In this document: positions 1 through 4,968 of the stretch, in pieces
How positions within the stretch are numbered: position 1 is the stretch's first letter
How the letters are laid out: every line of letters starts with the position of its first letter
Source of the DNA: Spirochaetia bacterium
GTDB taxonomy: Bacteria; Spirochaetota; UBA12135
Direction of reading: 5' to 3'
Assembly (NCBI GenBank): GCA_003497555.1
Contig: DNNS01000460.1
Span: 1 to 7,810, forward strand
DNA: 7,810 bases
The notes under the pieces: generated by a model
Database searches by the model: none
Seen by the model: the letters and a program-made list of their open reading frames with translations, nothing else
Told to the model about the DNA's origin: nothing
Translations under genes and position numbers: made by a program

Positions 1-66
1 CAACATCGTGGTTGATCTCTGCGAACTCTGCGTGAACACATTTTCATTACTACGACTGCGCTCAGC

Positions 67-107
67 ACAGGTGTATCGGGTGTTCAAGTTGAACATGATC
101 ACTCCTT
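67..107 (-). repeat. Direct repeat copy 1, with SD-like sequence, ATG and hairpin
   Basis: This 41-base segment aligns with 379-418, sharing ACAGGTGT-TCGGGTGT at one end and ACATGAT-ACTCCTT at the other. Read on the minus strand it begins AAGGAGTGATCATG, that is, a ribosome-binding-like sequence with a start codon. A nearly perfect hairpin follows: TGTTCAA (81-87), one central base, TTGAACA (89-95). The middle bases differ from copy 2, yet both copies keep an inverted repeat. Its function is unknown. Confidence 0.55.
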
Positions 108-155
108 CGAAAATATTTTATAAAAGCGTTAAATCCGGTGAAAATAGCAAAATAA

Positions 156-407
156 TCACATATACATCGTTCTGATTATCTCGGCCGGGTCATGACAACT
201 TCGAAAATATAAATTTAACCACCCGGACATCCTGTTCTGAAAAGCACGAAGCTCACGAATGGCGATCTCCTGTCGCCTCTTTTGAATGCCTGTGCGTCTT
301 CGCGAGCTTCGTGTCTTTCGTAAGAAAATTTTATTATCGTTACTTTGTTTCGGCAAAGACTCACCATAAACCTCAAGTACAGGTGTTTCGGGTGTCCCTC
401 CGGACAT
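156..407 (-). CDS. Weak 83-codon ORF, hypothetical, overlapping repeats
   Basis: I do not recognise this product. In favour of a real gene: the ATG at 407 lies 14 nt after the stop of the NuoF/HydB-like gene, on the same strand, and is preceded by AAAGGAGTCATC, a good ribosome-binding sequence. Against it: the start and its ribosome site belong to direct repeat copy 2, and the middle of the frame runs through the inverted repeat at 241-318, whose translation is a low-complexity Lys/Arg-rich stretch (residues about 30-55). The predicted protein starts MSGGTPETPVLEVYGE, has no membrane segment and no motif I can name. It is most likely a fortuitous frame through repeat DNA, though translation of a short peptide cannot be excluded. 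Confidence 0.2.
   Translation of the reverse strand: MSGGTPETPVLEVYGESLPKQSNDNKIFLRKTRSSRRRTGIQKRRQEIAIRELRAFQNRMSGWLNLYFRSCHDPAEIIRTMYM
241..318. repeat. Composite inverted repeat ('GAAGCTC-CGAA' type palindromic element)
   Basis: The outer arms are AAAGCACGAAGCTCACGAA (241-259) and TTCGCGAGCTTCGTGTCTTT (299-318). They are reverse complements apart from one mismatch and one extra base. Inside the left part a second hairpin is formed by GGCGA (261-265) and TCGCC (273-277) around a 7-base loop. Such 'CTTCGTG/CACGAAG' palindromes occur as dispersed intergenic repeats in many bacterial genomes. Transcribed from the operon to its right it would fold into a strong stem-loop. No uridine tract follows, so I do not call it an intrinsic terminator, though it could protect a 3' end. 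Confidence 0.55.
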
Positions 408-418
408 GATGACTCCTT
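379..418 (-). repeat. Direct repeat copy 2, with SD-like sequence, ATG and hairpin
   Basis: This is the second copy of the element at 67-107, immediately after the end of the NuoF/HydB-like gene. On the minus strand it reads AAGGAGTCATCATG and then a hairpin: TGTCC (393-397), loop CTCC, GGACA (402-406). Relative to copy 1 the stem has changed from TGTTC/GAACA to TGTCC/GGACA, a compensatory pair of changes. It supplies the start of the weak ORF at 407-156. Confidence 0.55.
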
Positions 419-421
419 TAT

Positions 422-2269
422 TTAATTTAGGCTAATAGCGCTTAATCTGCAGGTTTCTCTGCAAATACCGCATTTGGTACAAATAGACTGATCAATGTTA
501 TGAATCTGTTTTTTTTCTCCGCTGATAGCCCCGGCCGGGCATTCTCTTTTACAGGCGCCGCAGCCCGTGCAGATTTCAGGTGAAATAGAGAATTTGATCA
601 GGCTTTTACATACTTTGGCCGGGCATTTTTTATCATGTATATGTGATATATATTCTTCGCGGAAATACCTGATGGTTGACAGCACCGGGTTCGGCGCGGT
701 TTTACCTAAAGCGCATAGTGATGCTTCGGATACAGTTTGGGAAATTTCTTCAAGCAGTTCCAAATCCTGCATTTCCGCCTTTCCTTCTGTAATACGGCAG
801 ATGATTTCGCGTATGCGGCTCAGGCCGATACGGCAGGGTACGCATTTCCCGCAGGATTCATCGATAAGAAAATCGAGGAAATATCTGGCAACGTCAACCA
901 TACAGGTGTTTTCATCCATGACCACCATGCCGCCGGAACCAACCATGGAGCCGGCTTCGGAAAGCGCTTCAAAATCAACCGGCAGATCGAATTTGGAGGC
1001 AGGCAGACAGCCTCCCGAAGGCCCTCCGGTCTGCACCGCTTTTACAGTGCCGCTGATGGAACCGCCTCCGATGTCATAAATAATTTTTTTAAGCGAAGTG
1101 CCCATGGCAACTTCCACCAGACCGGTATTTTTTATTTTTCCGGTAAGCGCAAAGATTTTGGTACCCTTGGATCTTTCTGTTCCCCGCGAGGCAAACCACA
1201 TTGCGCCGTTTTCAATTATCAGGGGAATATTGGCCCAGGTTTCTACATTGTTCATGTTGGTAGGATTTTGTTCCAGGCCTTTTTCCGACAGATGAACATC
1301 TTTGGGGGAAGGTTCTCCGACTTTTCCTGAAATCGAAGCAATCAGTGCGCTCGATTCGCCGCTGACAAAAGCTCCGGCCCCCCGGACAATTCTGATGTCA
1401 AATGAAAAACCGGATCCGAGGATATTTTTTCCAAGCAGACCGGCATTTCGGCATTGTTCAAGTGCAATACCGGCATGCAAAACCGCCAGCGGATATTCGT
1501 TGCGCACATAAATAATGCCTTCATCTGCGCCTATGGCTTTTGCTCCGATCATCATACCTTCAATTACGGAATGCGGATTACCTTCAAGAATACTTCGGTC
1601 CATATAGGCGCCCGGGTCGCCTTCGTCGGCGTTGCAGATAATATACTTTTTTTCGCCTGCAGCAGCAGCTGTCTGCTGCCATTTTTTTCCGGTAGGATAG
1701 CCGCCGCCGCCGCGTCCGCGCAGACCGGATTTTAATATTTCTTGAATAATATCATTTGCCTGCATTTTTAATGATTTACAGAGTGCAGCATAACCGTTTT
1801 CTGCGATATAATCTTCTATGTCGGACGGATCGGTATTTTTATTGCGGTCAATAAGTATTCTGGATTGCTGTGCATAAAACGGTATTTTACTTTCTACCGG
1901 GCATTTTTTTTGGGTGGAAGGATCGGTATAGCACAGCCGCTCTATGATTTTATGGTTTTTTATTGTCTGCGTGAGTATTTCCGGCACATCGCCCGGGGAA
2001 AGCCGGCAATAAAAAATATTGTCCGGTTCGATTATCATTAAAGGCCCCTGTTCGCAAAAACCGTGGCATCCGGTTACCCTGAGTCTGACCTTTTTTTCAA
2101 GCTTGTTCCTTGCCAGCTCTTTTTTAAAAGCGCTGATAACTGTACCGCAGCTGCCGGCCTGACAGCCGGTGCCTCCGCAAAGAGAAACAGTATGAGTATA
2201 GAATGTATTTTTATTTAATATTTTTTTGCGCCAGACAGATAAGACTTCGGGATTTTTTATTACTTCCAT
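422..2269 (-). CDS. NuoF/HydB/HndC-family NAD(P)H:acceptor flavoprotein subunit with ferredoxin domains
   Basis: This 615-residue cytoplasmic subunit binds NAD(P)H and FMN and feeds or draws electrons through iron-sulfur clusters. Domains in order: an N-terminal thioredoxin-like [2Fe-2S] domain (C31, C36, C68, C72); a NuoF core with the glycine-rich FMN/NADH segment GLRGRGGGGYPTGKKW (182-197) and DEGDPGA (215-221); an SLBB region (about 375-440); the NuoF [4Fe-4S] site ESCGKCVPC (C473, C476, C479, with C519 later); and two C-terminal [4Fe-4S] ferredoxin motifs (C567/570/573/577 and C597/600/603/607). This is the layout of bifurcating-hydrogenase HydB and NADP-hydrogenase HndC, longer than complex I NuoF. 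C456, H543/H545, C549 and C554 resemble the zinc site I recall from HydB structures. The usual GEET motif reads GESS (304-307). Its start overlaps the preceding gene by 10 nt and has the ribosome site GAGGTGA six bases upstream. No hydrogenase or NuoG subunit lies alongside, so the substrate is uncertain. Confidence 0.93.
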   Translation of the reverse strand: MEVIKNPEVLSVWRKKILNKNTFYTHTVSLCGGTGCQAGSCGTVISAFKKELARNKLEKKVRLRVTGCHGFCEQGPLMIIEPDNIFYCRLSPGDVPEILTQTIKNHKIIERLCYTDPSTQKKCPVESKIPFYAQQSRILIDRNKNTDPSDIEDYIAENGYAALCKSLKMQANDIIQEILKSGLRGRGGGGYPTGKKWQQTAAAAGEKKYIICNADEGDPGAYMDRSILEGNPHSVIEGMMIGAKAIGADEGIIYVRNEYPLAVLHAGIALEQCRNAGLLGKNILGSGFSFDIRIVRGAGAFVSGESSALIASISGKVGEPSPKDVHLSEKGLEQNPTNMNNVETWANIPLIIENGAMWFASRGTERSKGTKIFALTGKIKNTGLVEVAMGTSLKKIIYDIGGGSISGTVKAVQTGGPSGGCLPASKFDLPVDFEALSEAGSMVGSGGMVVMDENTCMVDVARYFLDFLIDESCGKCVPCRIGLSRIREIICRITEGKAEMQDLELLEEISQTVSEASLCALGKTAPNPVLSTIRYFREEYISHIHDKKCPAKVCKSLIKFSISPEICTGCGACKRECPAGAISGEKKQIHNIDQSICTKCGICRETCRLSAISLN

Positions 2270-2922
2270 CGGAAATCACCTCTTTTTTTAACAGCGGTTT
2301 TTTTAACCGGTACTGTCTTTTTTTTTAATAAAGGAGATTTGCCTTTTGCCGTCCCCGGTTTTTTTTTAGCGCTTTGGCTCAAGGTGTTTTTAACAGCTGT
2401 TTTTTTCCCCTTGACCCCATCTGTTTTTGACGGGGATGTACTTCCGGTTTTTGCTGCTTTGAGATTTCCTGCCCGGGCATCAGCTATTATTTTTTTCAGT
2501 TTAACGGGGGTAACGTGATCATGGTAAACGCCGTTAATTACAGCTACCGGCCCGAGAGCGCAGGCGCCCAGGCAGTTTACGGCTTCCAGGGTGAAAAATC
2601 CGTCTTCGCTGGTACAGCCGGGTTTGGTATCAAGCAGGCGAGAGGCTTCGTCGATCAGTCGTGAAGCTCCGCGTACGTGACAGGCCGTACCGATACAGAT
2701 AGTAAGCAGGTATTTTCCCCGGGGAGTCAGGCTGAAAGCTTTATAAAAGTTGGCTACCCGGAATACCTCAATCAGCGGAACTTTCAGTTTTTCGGCTGTC
2801 AGGCGCAAGGCATCTTCCGGAAGAAAGCTGAATGTTTGCTGTATATCCTGCAGTACTTCTATTAAAGATGAAGGTTTTTCACCGCGTTTTCTGAATATTT
2901 CCAGCAGTTTATTTTCTTTCAT
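2260..2922 (-). CDS. NuoE/HydC/HndA-family [2Fe-2S] subunit with lysine-rich C-terminal tail
   Basis: This is the small thioredoxin-fold partner of the NuoF/HydB-like subunit. It carries one [2Fe-2S] cluster that exchanges electrons with the FMN. The NuoE domain spans residues about 1-150, with a helical N-terminal part and cluster ligands C76, C81, C117 and C121 (patterns C-x4-C and C-x3-C, within NCLGAC). NuoE proteins normally end near 150-180 residues. Here a further 64-residue tail (157-220) contains 19 lysines and only two acidic residues, in AKKK/VKK-type repeats reminiscent of histone H1-like tails. The tail is encoded partly by A9 tracts (T runs at 2318-2326 and 2359-2367 on the + strand). 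The gene starts 6 nt after the upstream stop, with AAGGA overlapping that gene's end, and overlaps the next start by 10 nt, so translation is probably coupled. Family assignment is firm; the tail's role is unknown. Confidence 0.92.
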   Translation of the reverse strand: MKENKLLEIFRKRGEKPSSLIEVLQDIQQTFSFLPEDALRLTAEKLKVPLIEVFRVANFYKAFSLTPRGKYLLTICIGTACHVRGASRLIDEASRLLDTKPGCTSEDGFFTLEAVNCLGACALGPVAVINGVYHDHVTPVKLKKIIADARAGNLKAAKTGSTSPSKTDGVKGKKTAVKNTLSQSAKKKPGTAKGKSPLLKKKTVPVKKTAVKKRGDFRWK

Positions 2923-2928
2923 CAGAAA

Positions 2929-4524
2929 TTATCCTTCATTGATGATTTTATCCGCTTCTTCTTTCCAGGCATCCATAACATAGGCAATGCCGGAAATTTT
3001 TGCAGCTTCTTCGCTGAGGGCCATAACATCTTTTCTGCTCAGTAGAGAAAGGTTGAATTTGCGTGCTCCGGCCATTAACTGCTGCAATCCCACCTGGGTT
3101 TTCTGGGCGAAAGTATAAATACCGATAGCGCCCAGAGGCATGGCATCAGCTTCTTTTTTTCCGTATTTATCAACTATATCTTCATAACATACGAAAATTT
3201 CTTCTATCTTGCTGCCGAATTCGGAAACGGTTTTGGGCAGATTTCCGGATTTAATCCAGTTACCGATATTTTTTCCAACCATGCCCGGAATCATGAGAGC
3301 CCGGCCCATACACACTGCCTTAAAGTAGGGCGCACCCATAGCCAGGCCTTTAAAGATTCCATCTTCGGAAGAAAAACCTCCGGCAATAGCCAAATCGGGA
3401 ACACGCAGACCTTTTTGCGCGAGCGTATCGGCCATTCGTATAGCCATGCTTTGCAGATAAAAAGTGGGAACCCCCCATTCGCTCATCATGGGCCAGGGGC
3501 TCATTCCGGTTCCGCCGGGAGCTCCGTCAATGGTAAGAAGATCAATACGGGCTTCACTAGCAAAACGCAGCGCCATGGCAAGCTCCCTCTGCGCATAAGC
3601 TCCGGTTTTAAGAGTGATGCGTTTATAACCCAATCTGCGCAGACGGTCAACCTCGGCCATAAAGCCTTCTTTGCTGATAAAACCAAGACGGGAATGGCGT
3701 TCAAATTCCTTGATGGCTCCGTCTTTATAGGCAGCTTCAATTTCATGATGATCAGGGTCGGGAGTTACAATATATCCGCGTTTTTTTAGTTCCCGGGCAT
3801 AGGCGATTTCTTTTACCTTGATTTCTCCGCCTATGCATTTTGCCCCCTGCCCCCATTTAAGTTCAATAGTATCAAGTTTGTGTTTATTGATAATATATTC
3901 CGCTACGCCCAGATTTGTATCTTCCACATTCATCTGAACGAGAATTTCTCCGTATCCCTGATGGTATTTTTTGTATGTTTCAATGCGCCGGTCCATCTCC
4001 GGGGATTTTATTACCTTGTTATTTTTATCAAGTTCCAGCTGGGGATCGATTCCGCAGACATTTTCACCGCATACTATAGTAACTCCGGAAATGGCCGCAC
4101 CGGTGGCAAAATGTTCCCAGTTATTACGGGCAATAAAGGTTGAGCCGAGCGCTCCGGTAAACATGGGTACTTTCAGCCTGACTTTTTTATCCCAGCCGTA
4201 TTCAGTTTCCGTATCAACTGCCGGAAAACGCGCAGTATCGGGAGAAGAAATAACTCCCTGGGGCAGACCTTCAGCGCCAATGCCGTAACCCTGTATATTA
4301 AGATGCGAATAGTCTACCGGATAATTTTTATCAGCTCCTGCGGTGATTTTACTGAAAGGCCCCGGGTATAAAAGTTCACGGCCGCGGTAAGCTGCCTTGA
4401 AAATTTCGCAGCCGCCGGTACAACCGTCAATACAGCGGGTACAAAGTCCCGACATGGGAACAACACTGCGCGAGCGGTTAAAAGTCTGATTGACTTCGTT
4501 GGAATTTGGTCTTCTTAAATTCAT
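2929..4524 (-). CDS. FMN-binding glutamate-synthase-domain protein (GltB central/FMN domain family), with N-terminal Cys4 motif
   Basis: This 531-residue protein has the TIM-barrel FMN domain of glutamate synthase large subunits, without the glutaminase domain or the C-terminal GXGXG domain. Family marks: ELKWGQGAKCIGGEIKV (221-237), matching the flavin-site GQGAKPGEGG segment; TIDGAPGGTGMSP (331-343), matching the GGTGASP loop; and AIAGGFSSEDGIFKGLAMGA (379-398), the barrel segment near the FMN phosphate. The GltB [3Fe-4S] motif (C-x5-C-x4-C after this segment) is absent, with only C405 remaining. Near the N-terminus C28, C31, C35 and C39 form a C-x2-C-x3-C-x3-C motif that could hold an iron-sulfur cluster. 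It is first in the operon. GGAGGA lies four bases before the ATG, and a promoter-like sequence lies about 60 bases upstream. Family membership is confident. True glutamate synthase activity is doubtful, since no glutaminase partner is seen; its acceptor or substrate is unknown. Confidence 0.88.
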   Translation of the reverse strand: MNLRRPNSNEVNQTFNRSRSVVPMSGLCTRCIDGCTGGCEIFKAAYRGRELLYPGPFSKITAGADKNYPVDYSHLNIQGYGIGAEGLPQGVISSPDTARFPAVDTETEYGWDKKVRLKVPMFTGALGSTFIARNNWEHFATGAAISGVTIVCGENVCGIDPQLELDKNNKVIKSPEMDRRIETYKKYHQGYGEILVQMNVEDTNLGVAEYIINKHKLDTIELKWGQGAKCIGGEIKVKEIAYARELKKRGYIVTPDPDHHEIEAAYKDGAIKEFERHSRLGFISKEGFMAEVDRLRRLGYKRITLKTGAYAQRELAMALRFASEARIDLLTIDGAPGGTGMSPWPMMSEWGVPTFYLQSMAIRMADTLAQKGLRVPDLAIAGGFSSEDGIFKGLAMGAPYFKAVCMGRALMIPGMVGKNIGNWIKSGNLPKTVSEFGSKIEEIFVCYEDIVDKYGKKEADAMPLGAIGIYTFAQKTQVGLQQLMAGARKFNLSLLSRKDVMALSEEAAKISGIAYVMDAWKEEADKIINEG

Positions 4525-4559
4525 TTTATCCTCCGGTTTTAAGAAAAAAAGCTGAAATT

Positions 4560-4577
4560 ACGGCAATTAATTGCCGT
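4560..4577. promoter_or_regulatory. Perfect 18-bp palindrome, likely operator of the redox operon
   Basis: ACGGCAATT followed by AATTGCCGT is an exact 18-bp palindrome with no central spacer. Reading leftward, it begins about nine bases after the -10 hexamer, so it spans roughly +3 to +20 of the predicted transcript. Repressor binding there would block initiation or clearance. As RNA it could also form a stem in the 5' leader. I cannot assign it to a known regulator; it does not match the TTGTGA-type Rex site. Confidence 0.5.
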
Positions 4578-4585
4578 TCTTTTTT

Positions 4586-4613
4586 ATAATATTATAAAAA
4601 AAAAATTTGTCAA
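4586..4613 (-). promoter_or_regulatory. Sigma70-like promoter for the GltB-like/NuoE/NuoF operon
   Basis: On the minus strand TTGACA (4613-4608) matches the -35 consensus exactly, and TATTAT (4591-4586) is a five-of-six -10 element 16 bases later. The spacer includes a run of ten T. TATAAA (4588-4583) and TATAAT (4596-4591) are overlapping alternatives with less favourable spacing (19 and 11 bases). Transcription would start near 4579, giving a leader of about 55 bases to the ATG at 4524. Confidence 0.65.
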
Positions 4614-4790
4614 GAGGCTGTTCCTTCTTGGGTGCAAATTTATTTCTTGGGTAAATAAAACAATAAAACCCGCAATTAGATTCCTATCGTGATTTTGATG
4701 ATTTTTATCAGATGTGATCGTTAAATTATTACAAATTAAGGCATTTTTTTGAAATTCATCAAATTCCAGGCAAATTATAATCCTATTTCG

Positions 4791-4816
4791 AATTTAATGA
4801 TTTTTTATCATAAATT
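4791..4816. repeat. AT-rich inverted repeat
   Basis: AATTTAATGAT (4791-4801) and ATCATAAATT (4807-4816) are reverse complements apart from one bulged A, separated by five T. A shorter version of the core, TGAT-GATTTTT-ATCA, occurs at 4696-4710. In DNA this AT-rich the pairing may be chance. It could also be a site for an architectural protein. Confidence 0.3.
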
Positions 4817-4838
4817 TCCGGTTTATTCTTTCAGCAGC

Positions 4839-4860
4839 ACCGCTAAACATGTTTACCGGT
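4839..4860. promoter_or_regulatory. 22-bp near-perfect palindrome upstream of the efflux operon promoter
   Basis: The half-sites are ACCGCTAAACA and TGTTTACCGGT. They are reverse complements at every position but one, and the inner 12 bases (TAAACATGTTTA) are perfect. The centre lies about 90 bases before the predicted start of the rightward transcript and 44 bases before its -35 element. That position suits an activator, or the upstream operator of a looping or autoregulated repressor, better than simple promoter occlusion. The regulator is not in the window. Confidence 0.45.
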
Positions 4861-4903
4861 TTTACTTCGTTTATGTTTGCAGTGAATTTTTTATGAAAAA
4901 AAT

Positions 4904-4932
4904 TTGCATTTTAAAAAAAAATGTATTATACT
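4904..4932 (+). promoter_or_regulatory. Sigma70-like promoter for the TolC-like/RND operon
   Basis: TTGCAT (4904-4909) and TATACT (4927-4932) are separated by an ideal 17 bases rich in A. Transcription would start near 4939, leaving a leader of about 30 bases. This places the upstream in-frame ATG at 4921 inside the promoter and so argues against it as the start codon. Confidence 0.6.
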
Positions 4933-4937
4933 TTTTG

Positions 4938-4957
4938 CGGACGTACGAGTCCGTCCG
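4938..4957 (+). other. Small hairpin at the predicted 5' end of the efflux mRNA
   Basis: CGGACG (4938-4943) and CGTCCG (4952-4957) can pair around an eight-base loop. GGAC (4939-4942) and GTCC (4949-4952) offer a shorter alternative. The stem begins about at the predicted transcript start and ends against the ribosome site GGTGGAG. It may affect mRNA stability or translation. Confidence 0.3.
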
Positions 4958-4963
4958 GTGGAG
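4957..4963 (+). promoter_or_regulatory. Ribosome binding site fixing the TolC-like start at 4969
   Basis: GGTGGAG lies five bases before the ATG at 4969. The in-frame ATG at 4921 has only an A tract before it and falls inside the predicted promoter. Starting at 4969 also places a hydrophobic signal-like segment at the N-terminus. Confidence 0.65.
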
Positions 4964-4968
4964 CTTTT

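Larger units (their letters stand above)
1..421. other. Repeat-rich, mostly non-coding region downstream of the redox operon
   Basis: No convincing conserved protein is encoded here. The stretch holds two imperfect direct repeats (67-107 and 379-418), a composite inverted repeat (241-318), and a short segment at 51-69 (TACGACTGCGCTCAGCACA) resembling the 'CGACTGCGCTCAG' palindromic repeats scattered between genes in many bacteria. The phrase CTCTGCGAACTCTGCGTG at 17-34 is another low-complexity repeat type typical of intergenic DNA. On the minus strand an open frame begins at the ATG at 96-94 and runs off the left edge; it has an AAGGAGTGATC ribosome-site-like sequence but no recognisable product. 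No clear intrinsic terminator for the redox operon was found. Confidence 0.6.
4525..4968. promoter_or_regulatory. AT-rich divergent regulatory region
   Basis: This 444-base spacer separates the leftward redox operon from the rightward efflux operon and contains no credible gene. It holds a sigma70-like promoter for each side (4586-4613 leftward, 4904-4932 rightward), palindromes at 4560-4577 and 4839-4860, and an AT-rich hairpin at 4791-4816. TTCTTGGGT occurs twice (4625-4633, 4644-4652), 19 bases apart. The phrase ATGATTTTTATCA at 4698-4710 recurs, with one extra T, at 4797-4810. The two promoters face away from each other about 290 bases apart, so they need not share one regulator. Confidence 0.7.

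Noticed and set aside
1..421. CRISPR array or tRNA/rRNA in the repeat-rich edge
   Set aside because: Only two imperfect copies of the direct repeat, 312 bases apart, with no regular spacers; no cloverleaf or rRNA motif is seen.
567..1735. Several plus-strand open frames (567-1079, 737-1330, 1302-1511, 1454-1735)
   Set aside because: They lie antisense to the NuoF/HydB-like gene, whose motifs are clear over the whole length; they lack family motifs and good ribosome sites.
2260..2330. Programmed frameshift fusing the NuoE-like and NuoF-like proteins at A tracts
   Set aside because: The frame that would enter the NuoF-like gene (-1) hits TAA or TGA after each of the A tracts nearest the junction, before the start codon at 2269.
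422..2922. Reading the pair as complex I NuoE/NuoF
   Set aside because: No NuoG or membrane subunits are adjacent, and the 615-aa protein has extra N- and C-terminal iron-sulfur domains typical of HydB/HndC.
3415..4288. Plus-strand frames opposite the GltB-like gene, and a minus-strand frame at 3501-3746
   Set aside because: They are other-frame readings of a well-supported gene; none has recognisable protein character.
4921..4968. Extended start of the TolC-like gene at 4921, adding 16 residues
   Set aside because: The ATG lies inside the predicted -35/-10 region without a ribosome site; the ATG at 4969 has GGTGGAG at five bases and begins a hydrophobic signal-like segment.
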